Below, one piece after another: positions 37,306 to 45,163 of a stretch of 64,000 nucleotides of DNA. A model generated the notes under the pieces. That model worked only from the letters and a program-made list of their open reading frames with translations, was not told the DNA's origin and did no database searches. Source of the DNA: Flavobacterium limicola (lineage in GTDB: Bacteria; Bacteroidota; Bacteroidia; Flavobacteriales; Flavobacteriaceae); NCBI RefSeq assembly GCF_003634755.1, contig NZ_RBXA01000002.1, forward strand, positions 62,001-126,000, in the 5' to 3' direction. Position numbers and translations under genes: made by a program. Positions within the stretch are counted from its first letter, which is position 1; each line of letters opens with the position of its first letter.

Positions 37306-38100
37306 ATGGAAAAAACACCCCATCTTAGAACCGTAAATGTTACGCGATACATCACTCCTTTGCGGGAAGGCGGTTCTTTGCCTGCGCTCGCTGAAGCCGA
37401 TGATGATTTTAAATATGTCTTGAAATTCAAAGGTGCCGGACACGGTGTAAAAGCCTTAATTGCAGAATTAATAGGCGGAGAAATTGCCCGTGTTTTAAAT
37501 CTGAAAATGCCCGAACTCGTTTTTGCGAATCTTGACGAAGCTTTTGGACGCAGTGAAGCCGACGAAGAAATTCAGGACTTGCTTCAAGGGAGTCAAGGAC
37601 TGAATTTGGCTTTACATTATTTATCGGGAGCTATCAATTTTGATCCAGTTGTTACTGTGGTTGATCCAAAATTGGCTTCCCAAATTGTTTGGTTAGATGC
37701 TTTTATTACAAACGTGGACAGAACGTTTAGAAACACCAATATGTTGATTTGGCATAAAGAATTATGGCTTATCGATCATGGAGCAAGTTTTTATTTTCAT
37801 CATTCTTGGACCAATTGGGAAAAGCACGCACAAAGCCCTTTTGCATTGATAAAAGACCATGTATTGTTGCCTCAAGCTTCTTTGTTGCCAGAAACAGACG
37901 CAAATTTCAAAAAAATATTATCTGAGGATATATTGCAGAATATCGTAAATCTGATTCCGGAAGTATGGCTTCATTGGGAAGATACCGATGAAACTCCCGA
38001 AGCCATTCGGGAAGTCTATTTTCAGTTTTTATCCACACGTTTAAATCATTCCGAAATTTTTATAAACGAAGCACAAAATGCAAGAGAAGCACTTATATGA
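37306..38100 (+). CDS. HipA-like kinase family protein
   Basis: Kinase-like protein of 264 residues. The start ATG at 37306 (MEKTPHLRTVNVTRYI) is preferred over a longer upstream reading. An ATP-grip segment FKYVLKFKGAGHGVKALIAELIGGEIARVLNLKMPELVF precedes the HipA-type catalytic loop LDAFITNVDRTFRNTNML (Asp/Asn/Asp residues about 164-176) and the metal-binding LIDHGASF. It lacks the N-terminal HipA subdomain and any HipB partner. The gene overlaps the DUF3037 gene downstream by 23 bases, showing tight translational coupling. Target unknown. Confidence 0.88.
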   Translation: MEKTPHLRTVNVTRYITPLREGGSLPALAEADDDFKYVLKFKGAGHGVKALIAELIGGEIARVLNLKMPELVFANLDEAFGRSEADEEIQDLLQGSQGLNLALHYLSGAINFDPVVTVVDPKLASQIVWLDAFITNVDRTFRNTNMLIWHKELWLIDHGASFYFHHSWTNWEKHAQSPFALIKDHVLLPQASLLPETDANFKKILSEDILQNIVNLIPEVWLHWEDTDETPEAIREVYFQFLSTRLNHSEIFINEAQNAREALI

Positions 38101-38461
38101 GTATGCCGTAATCCGTGTTGTGCCAAGGGTGGAACGCGAAGAATTCCTCAATGTGGGTATTATTCTTTTTTGTAAAAAAGCAAAGTTTATTAAGGTTTTA
38201 CATTCGGTTAATGATTCCAAACTCCAACTTTTTTCTGATGATTTGGATGTGGAACAACTGCATTTAAATGTACAGGCATTTGCAAAAGTGGCGCATGGAG
38301 AAAAATCTGGTGGACCCATAGGGCAATTTGACATTCCATCGCGTTTCCGTTGGTTGACAGCGCTTCGCAGCTCTGCCATTCAAACCTCAAGACCACATCC
38401 GGGATTGTGTGATGATCTGGAACAAACCACACAACGCTTGTTTGAAGAAATGGTATTGTAA
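38078..38461 (+). CDS. DUF3037 domain protein
   Basis: Small protein of 127 residues: LYEYAVIRVVPRVEREEFLNVGIILFCKKAKFIKV is the DUF3037 signature, ending with SRFRWLTALRSSAIQTSRPHPGLC. It overlaps the HipA-like kinase gene by 23 bases. The same two-gene order recurs in other bacteria, so the pair is probably a functional unit. Whether it is a substrate, regulator or antidote of the kinase is unknown. Confidence 0.9.
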   Translation: MQEKHLYEYAVIRVVPRVEREEFLNVGIILFCKKAKFIKVLHSVNDSKLQLFSDDLDVEQLHLNVQAFAKVAHGEKSGGPIGQFDIPSRFRWLTALRSSAIQTSRPHPGLCDDLEQTTQRLFEEMVL

Positions 38462-38539
38462 ATAAATTTTAAAAACTGTTGGAAAGTCATTTCTCAAAAA
38501 CAGAATACTTTTTTGCAGTCGACAATAGAATATAAAAAA

Positions 38540-39730
38540 TTAAGGAACTTTATTCAGGTGACGCGCAAGATGCATGCCCATACTAAAGCAAGCCTGCAGC
38601 AAATAACCACCGGTAGGCGCATCCCAGTCAAGCATTTCACCAATACAATAATTACTTTTTTTATTTTTTAGTTGGAAATTTTCATCCACAGCACTCAGTT
38701 GAATACCGCCTGTTGTGGATATGGCATCGTTCAAAAGGCTAGTATCGGTAATTTCAATAGGTAGTTTTTTTATGTTTTGAGCCAATAACTGCGGATTCAA
38801 ATAAGTTTCTTTGGAAAGGTATTTTTTCAAAAGTCCAATCTGTGCAGGACTCAATTTTACTTCTTTCTGTAATGTTTCACTGGTCTTTTTAAAAGTTGAT
38901 TTTTTAATCTTTTGAAGCAAATCTTCATAACGCAAGGTTGGTTTCAGGTCTAGGAAAATTGTAGCTTTTTGCTGGCTCTCCAATTCTTGACGAATTTGTG
39001 GACTAAGCGCATAAATAGCATTGCCTTCTAAACCGAAACGTGTGATGACCGCTTCGCCTTTTTGCTTTTTATTCAAACAGCTAATCGCAATGTTTTTAAG
39101 CGGACTGCCTTCATGTTCCAAGATAAAATCTTCCGGCCAGTTCACGCGATACGCACAATTCGAAGATTGAAAAGGAAATATAGGAATACTTTCGCTTTCG
39201 AATAAATTAAGCCAAGAACCGTCTGAACCGGTGACTTTCCAGCTCCCGCCGCCCATCGCAAAAATGGTGTAGTCGGATTTTATTGTTGTATCGGTATTGA
39301 AAACAATGTCATTTTCATTCGTCCAACCTTTCCAAGTCTGTTGGTATTCAATCGCGACACCTTGCTTATCCAGAACATTTAGAATTGCGTTGAGAACAGT
39401 AATAGGTTTGATACCACTTTCAGGATACACGCGTTTGCTACTGCCGATGTAGGTTGGAATACCAATCGAATCAATCCACTGTCTAAAGTCTTCGTTGTCA
39501 AAATCAAGGAGTGCTTTTTCCAGAAAATGAGGTGGTGTATAGCGTGCAATCAGTTCTCTAATTGGTTCTGAATGCGTTAGATTAAATCCTCCTTTTCCGG
39601 CCACCAGAAATTTTCTCCCCAGTGTTTTGTTTTTCTCGTAGATGGTAACCTTGAATTTATTACAATCCAATAATGCAGCAAGTATAAGTGCTGCGGGTCC
39701 TCCTCCAATAATTGAAACTGATTTTTTCAC
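38540..39730 (-). CDS. HI0933/BaiN-like FAD-dependent flavoprotein (TIGR03862 type)
   Basis: FAD-binding oxidoreductase-like protein of 396 residues. The dinucleotide-binding fold SVSIIGGGPAALILAALL leads to GRKFLVAGKGGFNLTHSEP, then YTIFAMGGGSWKVTGSDGSW and, at the C-terminus, CIGEMLDWDAPTGGYLLQACFSMG. This matches the HI0933 group, TIGR03862 branch; substrate unknown. The apparent start is GTG (39728-39730), with a -7 box (39735-39742) only four bases before it, so the mRNA may be leaderless. Confidence 0.9.
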   Translation of the reverse strand: MKKSVSIIGGGPAALILAALLDCNKFKVTIYEKNKTLGRKFLVAGKGGFNLTHSEPIRELIARYTPPHFLEKALLDFDNEDFRQWIDSIGIPTYIGSSKRVYPESGIKPITVLNAILNVLDKQGVAIEYQQTWKGWTNENDIVFNTDTTIKSDYTIFAMGGGSWKVTGSDGSWLNLFESESIPIFPFQSSNCAYRVNWPEDFILEHEGSPLKNIAISCLNKKQKGEAVITRFGLEGNAIYALSPQIRQELESQQKATIFLDLKPTLRYEDLLQKIKKSTFKKTSETLQKEVKLSPAQIGLLKKYLSKETYLNPQLLAQNIKKLPIEITDTSLLNDAISTTGGIQLSAVDENFQLKNKKSNYCIGEMLDWDAPTGGYLLQACFSMGMHLARHLNKVP

Positions 39731-39734
39731 AGCA

Positions 39735-39742
39735 CAAAAATA
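39735..39742 (-). promoter_or_regulatory. -7 promoter box at the flavoprotein start
   Basis: TATTTTTG on the minus strand, four bases upstream of the GTG start; implies little or no 5' leader. Confidence 0.45.
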
Positions 39743-39783
39743 GGTTTTGTTTTACCCATATTCCCTGATATTGGATTTTATAT

Positions 39784-39930
39784 TAGGGATTGGGCGTAAC
39801 CCCAAAGCAGAAAATTCCTTTTTCCATTTACGTATCTGCAGCTTTGGGGTCGGGCTTTTGGCTGTATCTTTATTTTTTTAAAGAAAAAAAATAAAGGATG
39901 CCGCCACAATCCCTTACGCGAGCCGCCCGA
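39784..39930. repeat. Complex intergenic inverted-repeat element
   Basis: Multi-arm element: CCCCAAAGC (39800) pairs with GCTTTGGGG (39841). An ATCTTTATTTTTTT stretch pairs with AAAAAAAATAAAGGAT around 39866-39900. The outer parts TAGGGATTGGGCGTAA and AATCCCTTACGC are related. The pattern resembles dispersed flavobacterial repeats. No protein is encoded. Confidence 0.6.
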
Positions 39931-39967
39931 AGAAACTTAGAAATCTATATCTTCTCATAGAAGATTG

Positions 39968-40471
39968 TTATATTTTATTTTCTAGAAATAACGTTTCCAA
40001 TTGCTCAAGACAAGCGGTAATACCTTGTTCAAAACCCATTTCAATCATGGTTTCAATCTCTTTTTCATTGGAATAAAACATCTTGAATTCCACCAAAGTG
40101 CCCGATGCTGTTGGTGTAAAAACAATAGTTCCTGTAGCAACCGGCAACGAAGAATTTACGTTTCCTTCTTCATCACAAAAACTATCTTTAATTTCAAAAC
40201 TCAAATGCGGTGTTATGGCAGTGTAGTCCATGCGTCCCCAATGTTTTTCATTTTCAGGACCCACCATGGCATACAGCCAATGACCGCCAACCGAAAATTG
40301 CATCGTTTTGGTTTCAGCTTTCCAAGGTTTTGGTGCCCACCATTGTTCTAATAATTCACTTTCCGTATAGGCACGCCAAACTTTTTCTAGCGGTGCAGAA
40401 AATGTTCTGGAAACCAAAATTGATTTTTCTTCTAAATCTTTTATAACAAGTGTTTTGGGAGTAGTTGCCAT
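39968..40471 (-). CDS. SRPBCC/AHSA1 domain protein
   Basis: Soluble 167-residue protein of the START-like SRPBCC superfamily, AHSA1 type: VSRTFSAPLEKVWRAYTESELLEQWWAPKPWKAETKTMQFSVGGHWLYAMVGPENEKHWGRMDYTAI, then PTASGTLVEFKMFY and a C-terminal helix GFEQGITACLEQLETLF. Such proteins bind hydrophobic ligands or act as Hsp90-co-chaperone-like domains; the ligand is unknown. Single gene. Confidence 0.92.
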   Translation of the reverse strand: MATTPKTLVIKDLEEKSILVSRTFSAPLEKVWRAYTESELLEQWWAPKPWKAETKTMQFSVGGHWLYAMVGPENEKHWGRMDYTAITPHLSFEIKDSFCDEEGNVNSSLPVATGTIVFTPTASGTLVEFKMFYSNEKEIETMIEMGFEQGITACLEQLETLFLENKI

Positions 40472-40611
40472 CTTATTTTGATTTAAGATTTATAAATTGA
40501 TAATAGGAATACTAATAGATTGAAGTTATTATTGTTTTTTTGTTGGGAACGAAAATGAATTAATAAAGTTAATTAATTTTATTTCAAAAAACATAATCGA
40601 CTATAAATCAA

Positions 40612-41130
40612 TTATTTAAAATCAATAAATACTTTTTCCATAACAATAAATTCCAAAGACTCTTCCGTAATTGGAATATGAACATCACTTGCCGGAAAGG
40701 GTTCTCTTGCGCCAGTATCGATATAACCGTTGCGTTTGTACCAAGCAATTAATTCCTCCCGAACGGAAATTACAGTCATAACAATTTTTGGTAATCCTAA
40801 TGCTTGAGCATGAAGTTCTGCCTGTTGCAATAATTGTTTCCCTACGCCACTGTTTTGCAATTCCGGGGAAACGGTCAGCATGCCAAGGTATAATTGCTGC
40901 TCTTTTTCTACCAATAATACGCAACCTATAATGCGGTTATTGTCCGTAAATTTTAGAATCGTATTTTTAGGGTCTTGAAGAACTTCAGTCAGTTCTTGTT
41001 CAGTAGTTCGGAGTCCTTCCAAAATGTTCGCCTCAGTAGTCCATCCTTTTTTAGAAGATTCCCCGCGGTAGGCTGAATTGATTAAGGTGTTTAATTGTGA
41101 AATGTTCTCCAGTATTGCTTTTGTAATCAT
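40612..41130 (-). CDS. GNAT-family N-acetyltransferase
   Basis: Acetyl-CoA-dependent acetyltransferase of 172 residues. Core motif A is YLGMLTVSPELQNSGVGKQLLQQAELHAQALG with the Q/RxxGxG/A-type loop, followed by IVMTVISVREELIAWYKRNGYIDTG. Substrate unknown. A perfect -7 box lies 29 bases upstream. Confidence 0.9.
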   Translation of the reverse strand: MITKAILENISQLNTLINSAYRGESSKKGWTTEANILEGLRTTEQELTEVLQDPKNTILKFTDNNRIIGCVLLVEKEQQLYLGMLTVSPELQNSGVGKQLLQQAELHAQALGLPKIVMTVISVREELIAWYKRNGYIDTGAREPFPASDVHIPITEESLEFIVMEKVFIDFK

Positions 41131-41159
41131 GCGAATTTGTCTTGTGTTTTTGTCTTTTT

Positions 41160-41167
41160 CAAAGGTA
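41160..41167 (-). promoter_or_regulatory. -7 promoter box of the GNAT gene
   Basis: TACCTTTG on the minus strand matches TAnnTTTG, 29 bases before the start codon. Confidence 0.6.
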
Positions 41168-41317
41168 GAAAAAAGGAATACACCATAGCATTTCTATCTG
41201 GTTCTTGTTTCGGTCTAAATTGTCATAGAAACAAGTAGCGTTTGCGTTAGGATTTAATTTTAATTATAAATAAAATACTGATAATCAATATTATATGGTT
41301 TTAATGATAATTTTTTT

Positions 41318-41325
41318 TAACTTTG
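41318..41325 (+). promoter_or_regulatory. -7 promoter box of the SYLF gene
   Basis: TAACTTTG matches TAnnTTTG, 38 bases before the start codon. Confidence 0.6.
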
Positions 41326-41363
41326 GATATAGAAATTAAACAAACAATTTAATAGGTATAATT

Positions 41364-41903
41364 ATGAAAAATTTAAATAATATTTGGGTAATAGTTTTGG
41401 CTTGTTTATTAAGCATAGCGCCAATGTATGGGCAATCGACTGCCAAAAAGAATAAAATTATTGCGGACAGCCAGACTGCAAAGGCTGAGTTCATTAAAAG
41501 TGACCCGCTGATGAAAGCACTTTTTGATAAGGCCTACGGTTATGTTATTTTTCCTAATGTAGGCAAGGGAGGATTGGGTATTGGAGGAGCGGCTGGTAAC
41601 GGAGTAGCCTACGAACAGAACAAGAGAGTGGGCATGGCCAAGTTGTCGCAAGTGAGTATAGGATTTCAGGCCGGTGGACAAGCGTATCGGGAGGTCATAT
41701 TTTTTGAAACAAAAAATGAAATGGACCGGTTTAAAGAAAGCCGATTCGAGTTTTCCGCACAAGCTTCCGCAGTAGCGGTAACCGAGGGCGCCTCCGCAAA
41801 TGTAAAATACACGGATGGCGTGATGGTGTTTACCATGCAAAAAGGCGGACTCATGTACGAGGCATCAGTTGGCGGACAAAAGTTTAAGTTTAATAAATTG
41901 TGA
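41364..41903 (+). CDS. SYLF/YSC84-domain lipid-binding protein
   Basis: Exported protein of 179 residues with signal peptide ending at APMYGQ. The SYLF (YSC84) domain spans about 45-179: ALFDKAYGYVIFPNVGKGGLGIGGAAGNGVAYEQ, SQVSIGFQAGGQAYREVIFFE, then SAQASAVAVTEGASANVKYTDGVMVFTMQKGGLMYEASVGGQKFKF. In eukaryotes the domain binds phosphoinositides; in bacteria the lipid target is unknown. A strong terminator follows. Confidence 0.92.
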   Translation: MKNLNNIWVIVLACLLSIAPMYGQSTAKKNKIIADSQTAKAEFIKSDPLMKALFDKAYGYVIFPNVGKGGLGIGGAAGNGVAYEQNKRVGMAKLSQVSIGFQAGGQAYREVIFFETKNEMDRFKESRFEFSAQASAVAVTEGASANVKYTDGVMVFTMQKGGLMYEASVGGQKFKFNKL

Positions 41904-41905
41904 TA

Positions 41906-41949
41906 AAAACCAAAACGGCTGAAAAATTTTTTCAGCCGTTTTGGTTTTT
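41906..41949 (+). terminator. SYLF gene terminator
   Basis: Very long stem, AAAACCAAAACGGCTGAAAA pairing with its complement on the right arm, ending in a T run. Confidence 0.93.
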
Positions 41950-42275
41950 AATAGGTATATTGAAATGCTACAATGATTTCTTCTTAGTTTCGAATAAAAT
42001 GTATTTTTTGAATACATATTTCCAAGCCATAAGAGGATTTGTGTTCTAGAATATACCTTTAAATCCAATACCAAAAACACTTTCAATTCCTTCTAAATCT
42101 TAACTTCTACACTCCCTTTATCCTAAGGCTAAATAGTACTCCTTATTGCTGTTTGGTGCTATTGTTTGCTAGAATTAGTTTAAAAAAAATCTAAAAAATA
42201 ATGGTTTACTGTGATGCTTTCTTGGTTGTTTTTTAGTATTTTGGCAGTAGAATCATGTATAATTAACTGATTAGT
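41950..42275. other. Intergenic region without recognisable gene
   Basis: About 325 AT-rich bases between the SYLF terminator and the SH3 protein. No exact promoter box, hairpin or RNA gene was recognised. Confidence 0.5.
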
Positions 42276-43184
42276 ATGAAATATAGAGTCGCTACTCCGT
42301 CATTAAATCTCAGAGATTTTCCGGCAACGCAGGATAATTCCAAAATTTTAATACAAATACCTTTTAGACATACCGTTAAATTAATTGAGAAAACAGCCTC
42401 AGATTGGTGGAAAGTAAAACTTTTAAACACTGAAAAAGAGGGTTTTGTGTTTTCAAAAGATATCGAGCTTGTTGATGAAACGAATCAAAAAAATATGGAT
42501 ATTGAAGTGCCCAATTTTGAACCGGGTACAAAAGCAAGTCTGGACAGTAAAGAGGAAACATACAAACCTATTGGCGATCCTTCAATTCCGTTTAGAGATT
42601 TAACGAGTCTGGAGTCTAAACTTACGTCAATTCAAAACATCATCAAGGCGCTAGATGTTTCAAAAAGTTTCCGATATCAGAAAGACGCGTCGGATACCTA
42701 CTGTAATATTTATACTTTTGATTATTGTTTTTTTGCCAAGGTCTATATCCCCAGATTGAGATGGACTGATACCGCAATCGAGCAACTGGAGAAAGGGAAC
42801 GAAGTAGCATTGGTTTTTGATGAAACGGTAAGGCCTTTTTATTCCAATTATATCTATGATTGGTTTTTACAATCGGGGAGTGATTTTGGTTGGGAAAGAA
42901 TCGAGGATGTTGATGAACTTCAAAAGAAAGTAAATGCTACTGGAGGGGTAGGAATCATCTGTGCCAAAAGATTTATCCTGAATAAATCAGGACATATTGT
43001 AGTGGTTGTTCCGGAAACGGATACTGATAAAGCCTTCAGGAAAGACGGCAAAGTCATTTATCCGTTGCAGTCCCAAGCAGGAGCGGATAATTATAATTAT
43101 TTCTCAGAAATCAGAAAAGATTGGTGGGACAATAAAGATCCGGAAAAAGGATATGCGGCTGCTATCTTTTATTACCATGAGTAG
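42276..43184 (+). CDS. SH3b protein with probable papain-like (NlpC/CHAP-type) amidase domain
   Basis: Protein of 302 residues with no signal peptide or membrane helix. Residues 1-70 form a bacterial SH3 domain (YRVATPSLNLRDFPATQDNSKILIQIPFRHTVKLIEKTASDWWKVKLL). After a linker, the C-terminal part shows the layout of papain-like peptidoglycan amidases: TYCNIYTFDY (candidate nucleophile Cys143, followed by Asn), then SGHIVVVVPE (candidate His240) and QSQAGADNYNYF. The three-part pattern is a personal reading, not a database hit. Without a signal it may be cytosolic, released by another route, or act on a non-wall substrate. It is convergent with a probable amidoligase gene. Confidence 0.62.
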   Translation: MKYRVATPSLNLRDFPATQDNSKILIQIPFRHTVKLIEKTASDWWKVKLLNTEKEGFVFSKDIELVDETNQKNMDIEVPNFEPGTKASLDSKEETYKPIGDPSIPFRDLTSLESKLTSIQNIIKALDVSKSFRYQKDASDTYCNIYTFDYCFFAKVYIPRLRWTDTAIEQLEKGNEVALVFDETVRPFYSNYIYDWFLQSGSDFGWERIEDVDELQKKVNATGGVGIICAKRFILNKSGHIVVVVPETDTDKAFRKDGKVIYPLQSQAGADNYNYFSEIRKDWWDNKDPEKGYAAAIFYYHE

Positions 43185-43204
43185 TAAAAAAACATATAAA
43201 TAAA

Positions 43205-43240
43205 TACCCTTCTTGCGGGCTACTGTCAACAAGAAGGGTA
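43205..43240. terminator. Convergent hairpin terminator
   Basis: Perfect 11-base stem TACCCTTCTTG / CAAGAAGGGTA between the two convergent genes. T runs are weak. Confidence 0.65.
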
Positions 43241-43289
43241 ATTATATAGCGGTTATTCTAAAAAGACACCTTGCATTTGTGATGCATGC

Positions 43290-44699
43290 TTATTTTTTAA
43301 TTAGTAAAGAACTACAAAAGCCTTTTTCATAATAGGTAGCGTGTAAACTGCTGAATATTTGATCGTAAATTTCTAAAGGATCATTTGATTCTATCGTAAT
43401 AGACAATATGTTTTCTAAAAGGCTGATGAATTTTGATGGTACCTGCGTTTCTTTGCCGTGGATAATAGATTCGTACACAAAATTATTCCATTCCAAATCG
43501 CAAATCGGATTTTCGATTTCGTTTAATAAGGCATGATCCATAATAAAAACGAGAAAATTTAAAACCTCTTGCAGGTATTTTTCGTCGAAATAATCAAATA
43601 TTCGAAACTCAATGCCATGATTTTTGTGCTTGTGAAAATTGATGTCAAGCCCAATTTTATCAATTTTTTCATAATCCGATATTTCAGAATAACGGTTCAC
43701 CCACCACATTGGATTCTCATGCATCGGATGTTCGTCAAAATTCATCTGGACGATTTTTCCGGTTTTCATCACATTGGTGTCATACGTTCCTACCCCAATG
43801 TATCTTGACATGGCACATCGTTGTGATGCTTTTGTTAAATTGACGCTGCTGTCATTATGCGATAAATAATCAGAAGAACCGAATTTTATCATAAATAATG
43901 GACTCAACCATTGGAATAATCGAATGGCTCTCTGGTGTTTTTTTATAAAACCTATTTTGTCCTTAATTTCACCTTCCTTATTTAACTCAGTAGGAATAGT
44001 TAAATTGAAGTGATAGGTCATATTATTAAAAACAGAATAGTTAGTGTTGTTTGAAATAAATATGGCAAAAGGATGGTTTTTAGAACATATTTTTATGGCG
44101 CCATATTCCGTAAAGATTTTATCTTTATCAAAGGCGCTTTGTAAGTTGTTTATGAAACCTTGTTTTATTGTTGCTAGTTCAGCAATGGCCGAGTCAATAT
44201 CTGTTTTGTAAAATTTTTGCGTAACAAATTCAACTGTGTCACCGTCAAAAATGAATTCTTTTTGAAGCTCGTCTATAAAATAAGGATTGTTTTTTTGTAA
44301 TATTTCAAAGATACTTTCCCCTGAATATTCAGGATTTGGCTCATTGTCTATCGGGTCAAAAGTCTTGTGCTGGTTGTTGATGTCCGTTTTTGTAAACGAA
44401 TGGGAGTTCATCAATACCGGCAAATAATATTCTTTATCGGATAATATTTTTAGTAATGAATTCTGATATATGTTTTCTTTGTAATTCTTAAAATGATTGA
44501 CACTATACTTTTCATGAAGTCCTTTAGTCAGCAAAAAATCTTTGTCTACCACACGATGGTTTTCAAACTCTAAATAACATTCATTCTCGATTCCTACGCC
44601 CCAATACAAATCATTTGACTTATATTGATTCCTGTAATCTTTGTGCTTATCTAACAATTCAATTTCAAAACTAACAGCATTCATGCTATGATCCGTCAT
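43290..44699 (-). CDS. Probable glutamine-synthetase-fold amidoligase
   Basis: Protein of 469 residues. The start of the catalytic sheet reads YWGVGIENECYLEFE (Gly36, Glu38, Glu40, Glu44), the G-x-E-x-E metal/ATP-binding pattern of glutamate-cysteine ligase and glutamine synthetase-like COOH-NH2 ligases. It is followed by DTVEFVT (Glu157), TYHFNLTIP (His230) and HGIEFRIFDYF (about 361-371, conserved Arg). This fold makes amide bonds using ATP. The substrate is unknown and no named family was assigned with certainty. A clear Shine-Dalgarno-like AGAAGGAG is ten bases upstream of the ATG, unlike most genes here. An internal ATG at codon 6 is a second possible start. It is convergent with the SH3/amidase gene. 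Confidence 0.58.
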   Translation of the reverse strand: MTDHSMNAVSFEIELLDKHKDYRNQYKSNDLYWGVGIENECYLEFENHRVVDKDFLLTKGLHEKYSVNHFKNYKENIYQNSLLKILSDKEYYLPVLMNSHSFTKTDINNQHKTFDPIDNEPNPEYSGESIFEILQKNNPYFIDELQKEFIFDGDTVEFVTQKFYKTDIDSAIAELATIKQGFINNLQSAFDKDKIFTEYGAIKICSKNHPFAIFISNNTNYSVFNNMTYHFNLTIPTELNKEGEIKDKIGFIKKHQRAIRLFQWLSPLFMIKFGSSDYLSHNDSSVNLTKASQRCAMSRYIGVGTYDTNVMKTGKIVQMNFDEHPMHENPMWWVNRYSEISDYEKIDKIGLDINFHKHKNHGIEFRIFDYFDEKYLQEVLNFLVFIMDHALLNEIENPICDLEWNNFVYESIIHGKETQVPSKFISLLENILSITIESNDPLEIYDQIFSSLHATYYEKGFCSSLLIKK

Positions 44700-45100
44700 A
44701 AACTTTTTTCTCCTTCTTTTAATAAATTATGTTGATATGGGAAGCTACTTTATCAGGTAGTTTTTTTGAAGTATTTTTTAATCTGTTGATTTTAGTTAAG
44801 ATTCAAACAGTTTCTTAAATACTTAGTTGTTTTTTTAATGGGGTTCAGGTTTGTTTTTTCACTCGCAAAAGACCTGAATAGAGATAACTCAATTTTTTTG
44901 CAAAACTAGGTATAATTTAAATCATATTCAAGCTATATTTTCAGATATGGAATTTTATTTTTTTGTGATAGAATTTATTGTTTTGCTTCTCTGTAAAATA
45001 CTCATAATTATATATTTAAAATGGAAGTCTAAAATGCGTAGAATTGTTTTTTTGTTCCAAAATACAAGTTTAGAACTACTTTATAAATAGACTAATTACT
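44700..45100. other. Intergenic region without recognisable gene
   Basis: About 400 AT-rich bases upstream of the amidoligase gene and downstream of thrC. Except for the Shine-Dalgarno-like AGAAGGAG near 44711-44718 (minus strand) nothing was recognised. Confidence 0.5.
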
Positions 45101-45103
45101 CAC

Positions 45104-45139
45104 AAAAAACCGACTAAAAATCACTTCTCAGTCGGTTTG
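45104..45139 (-). terminator. Terminator of the threonine operon
   Basis: Stem AACCGACT / AGTCGGTT with a T run on the minus strand, 25 bases after the thrC stop codon. Confidence 0.88.
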
Positions 45140-45163
45140 TATATTAAAAAATGCAGTTAATTT

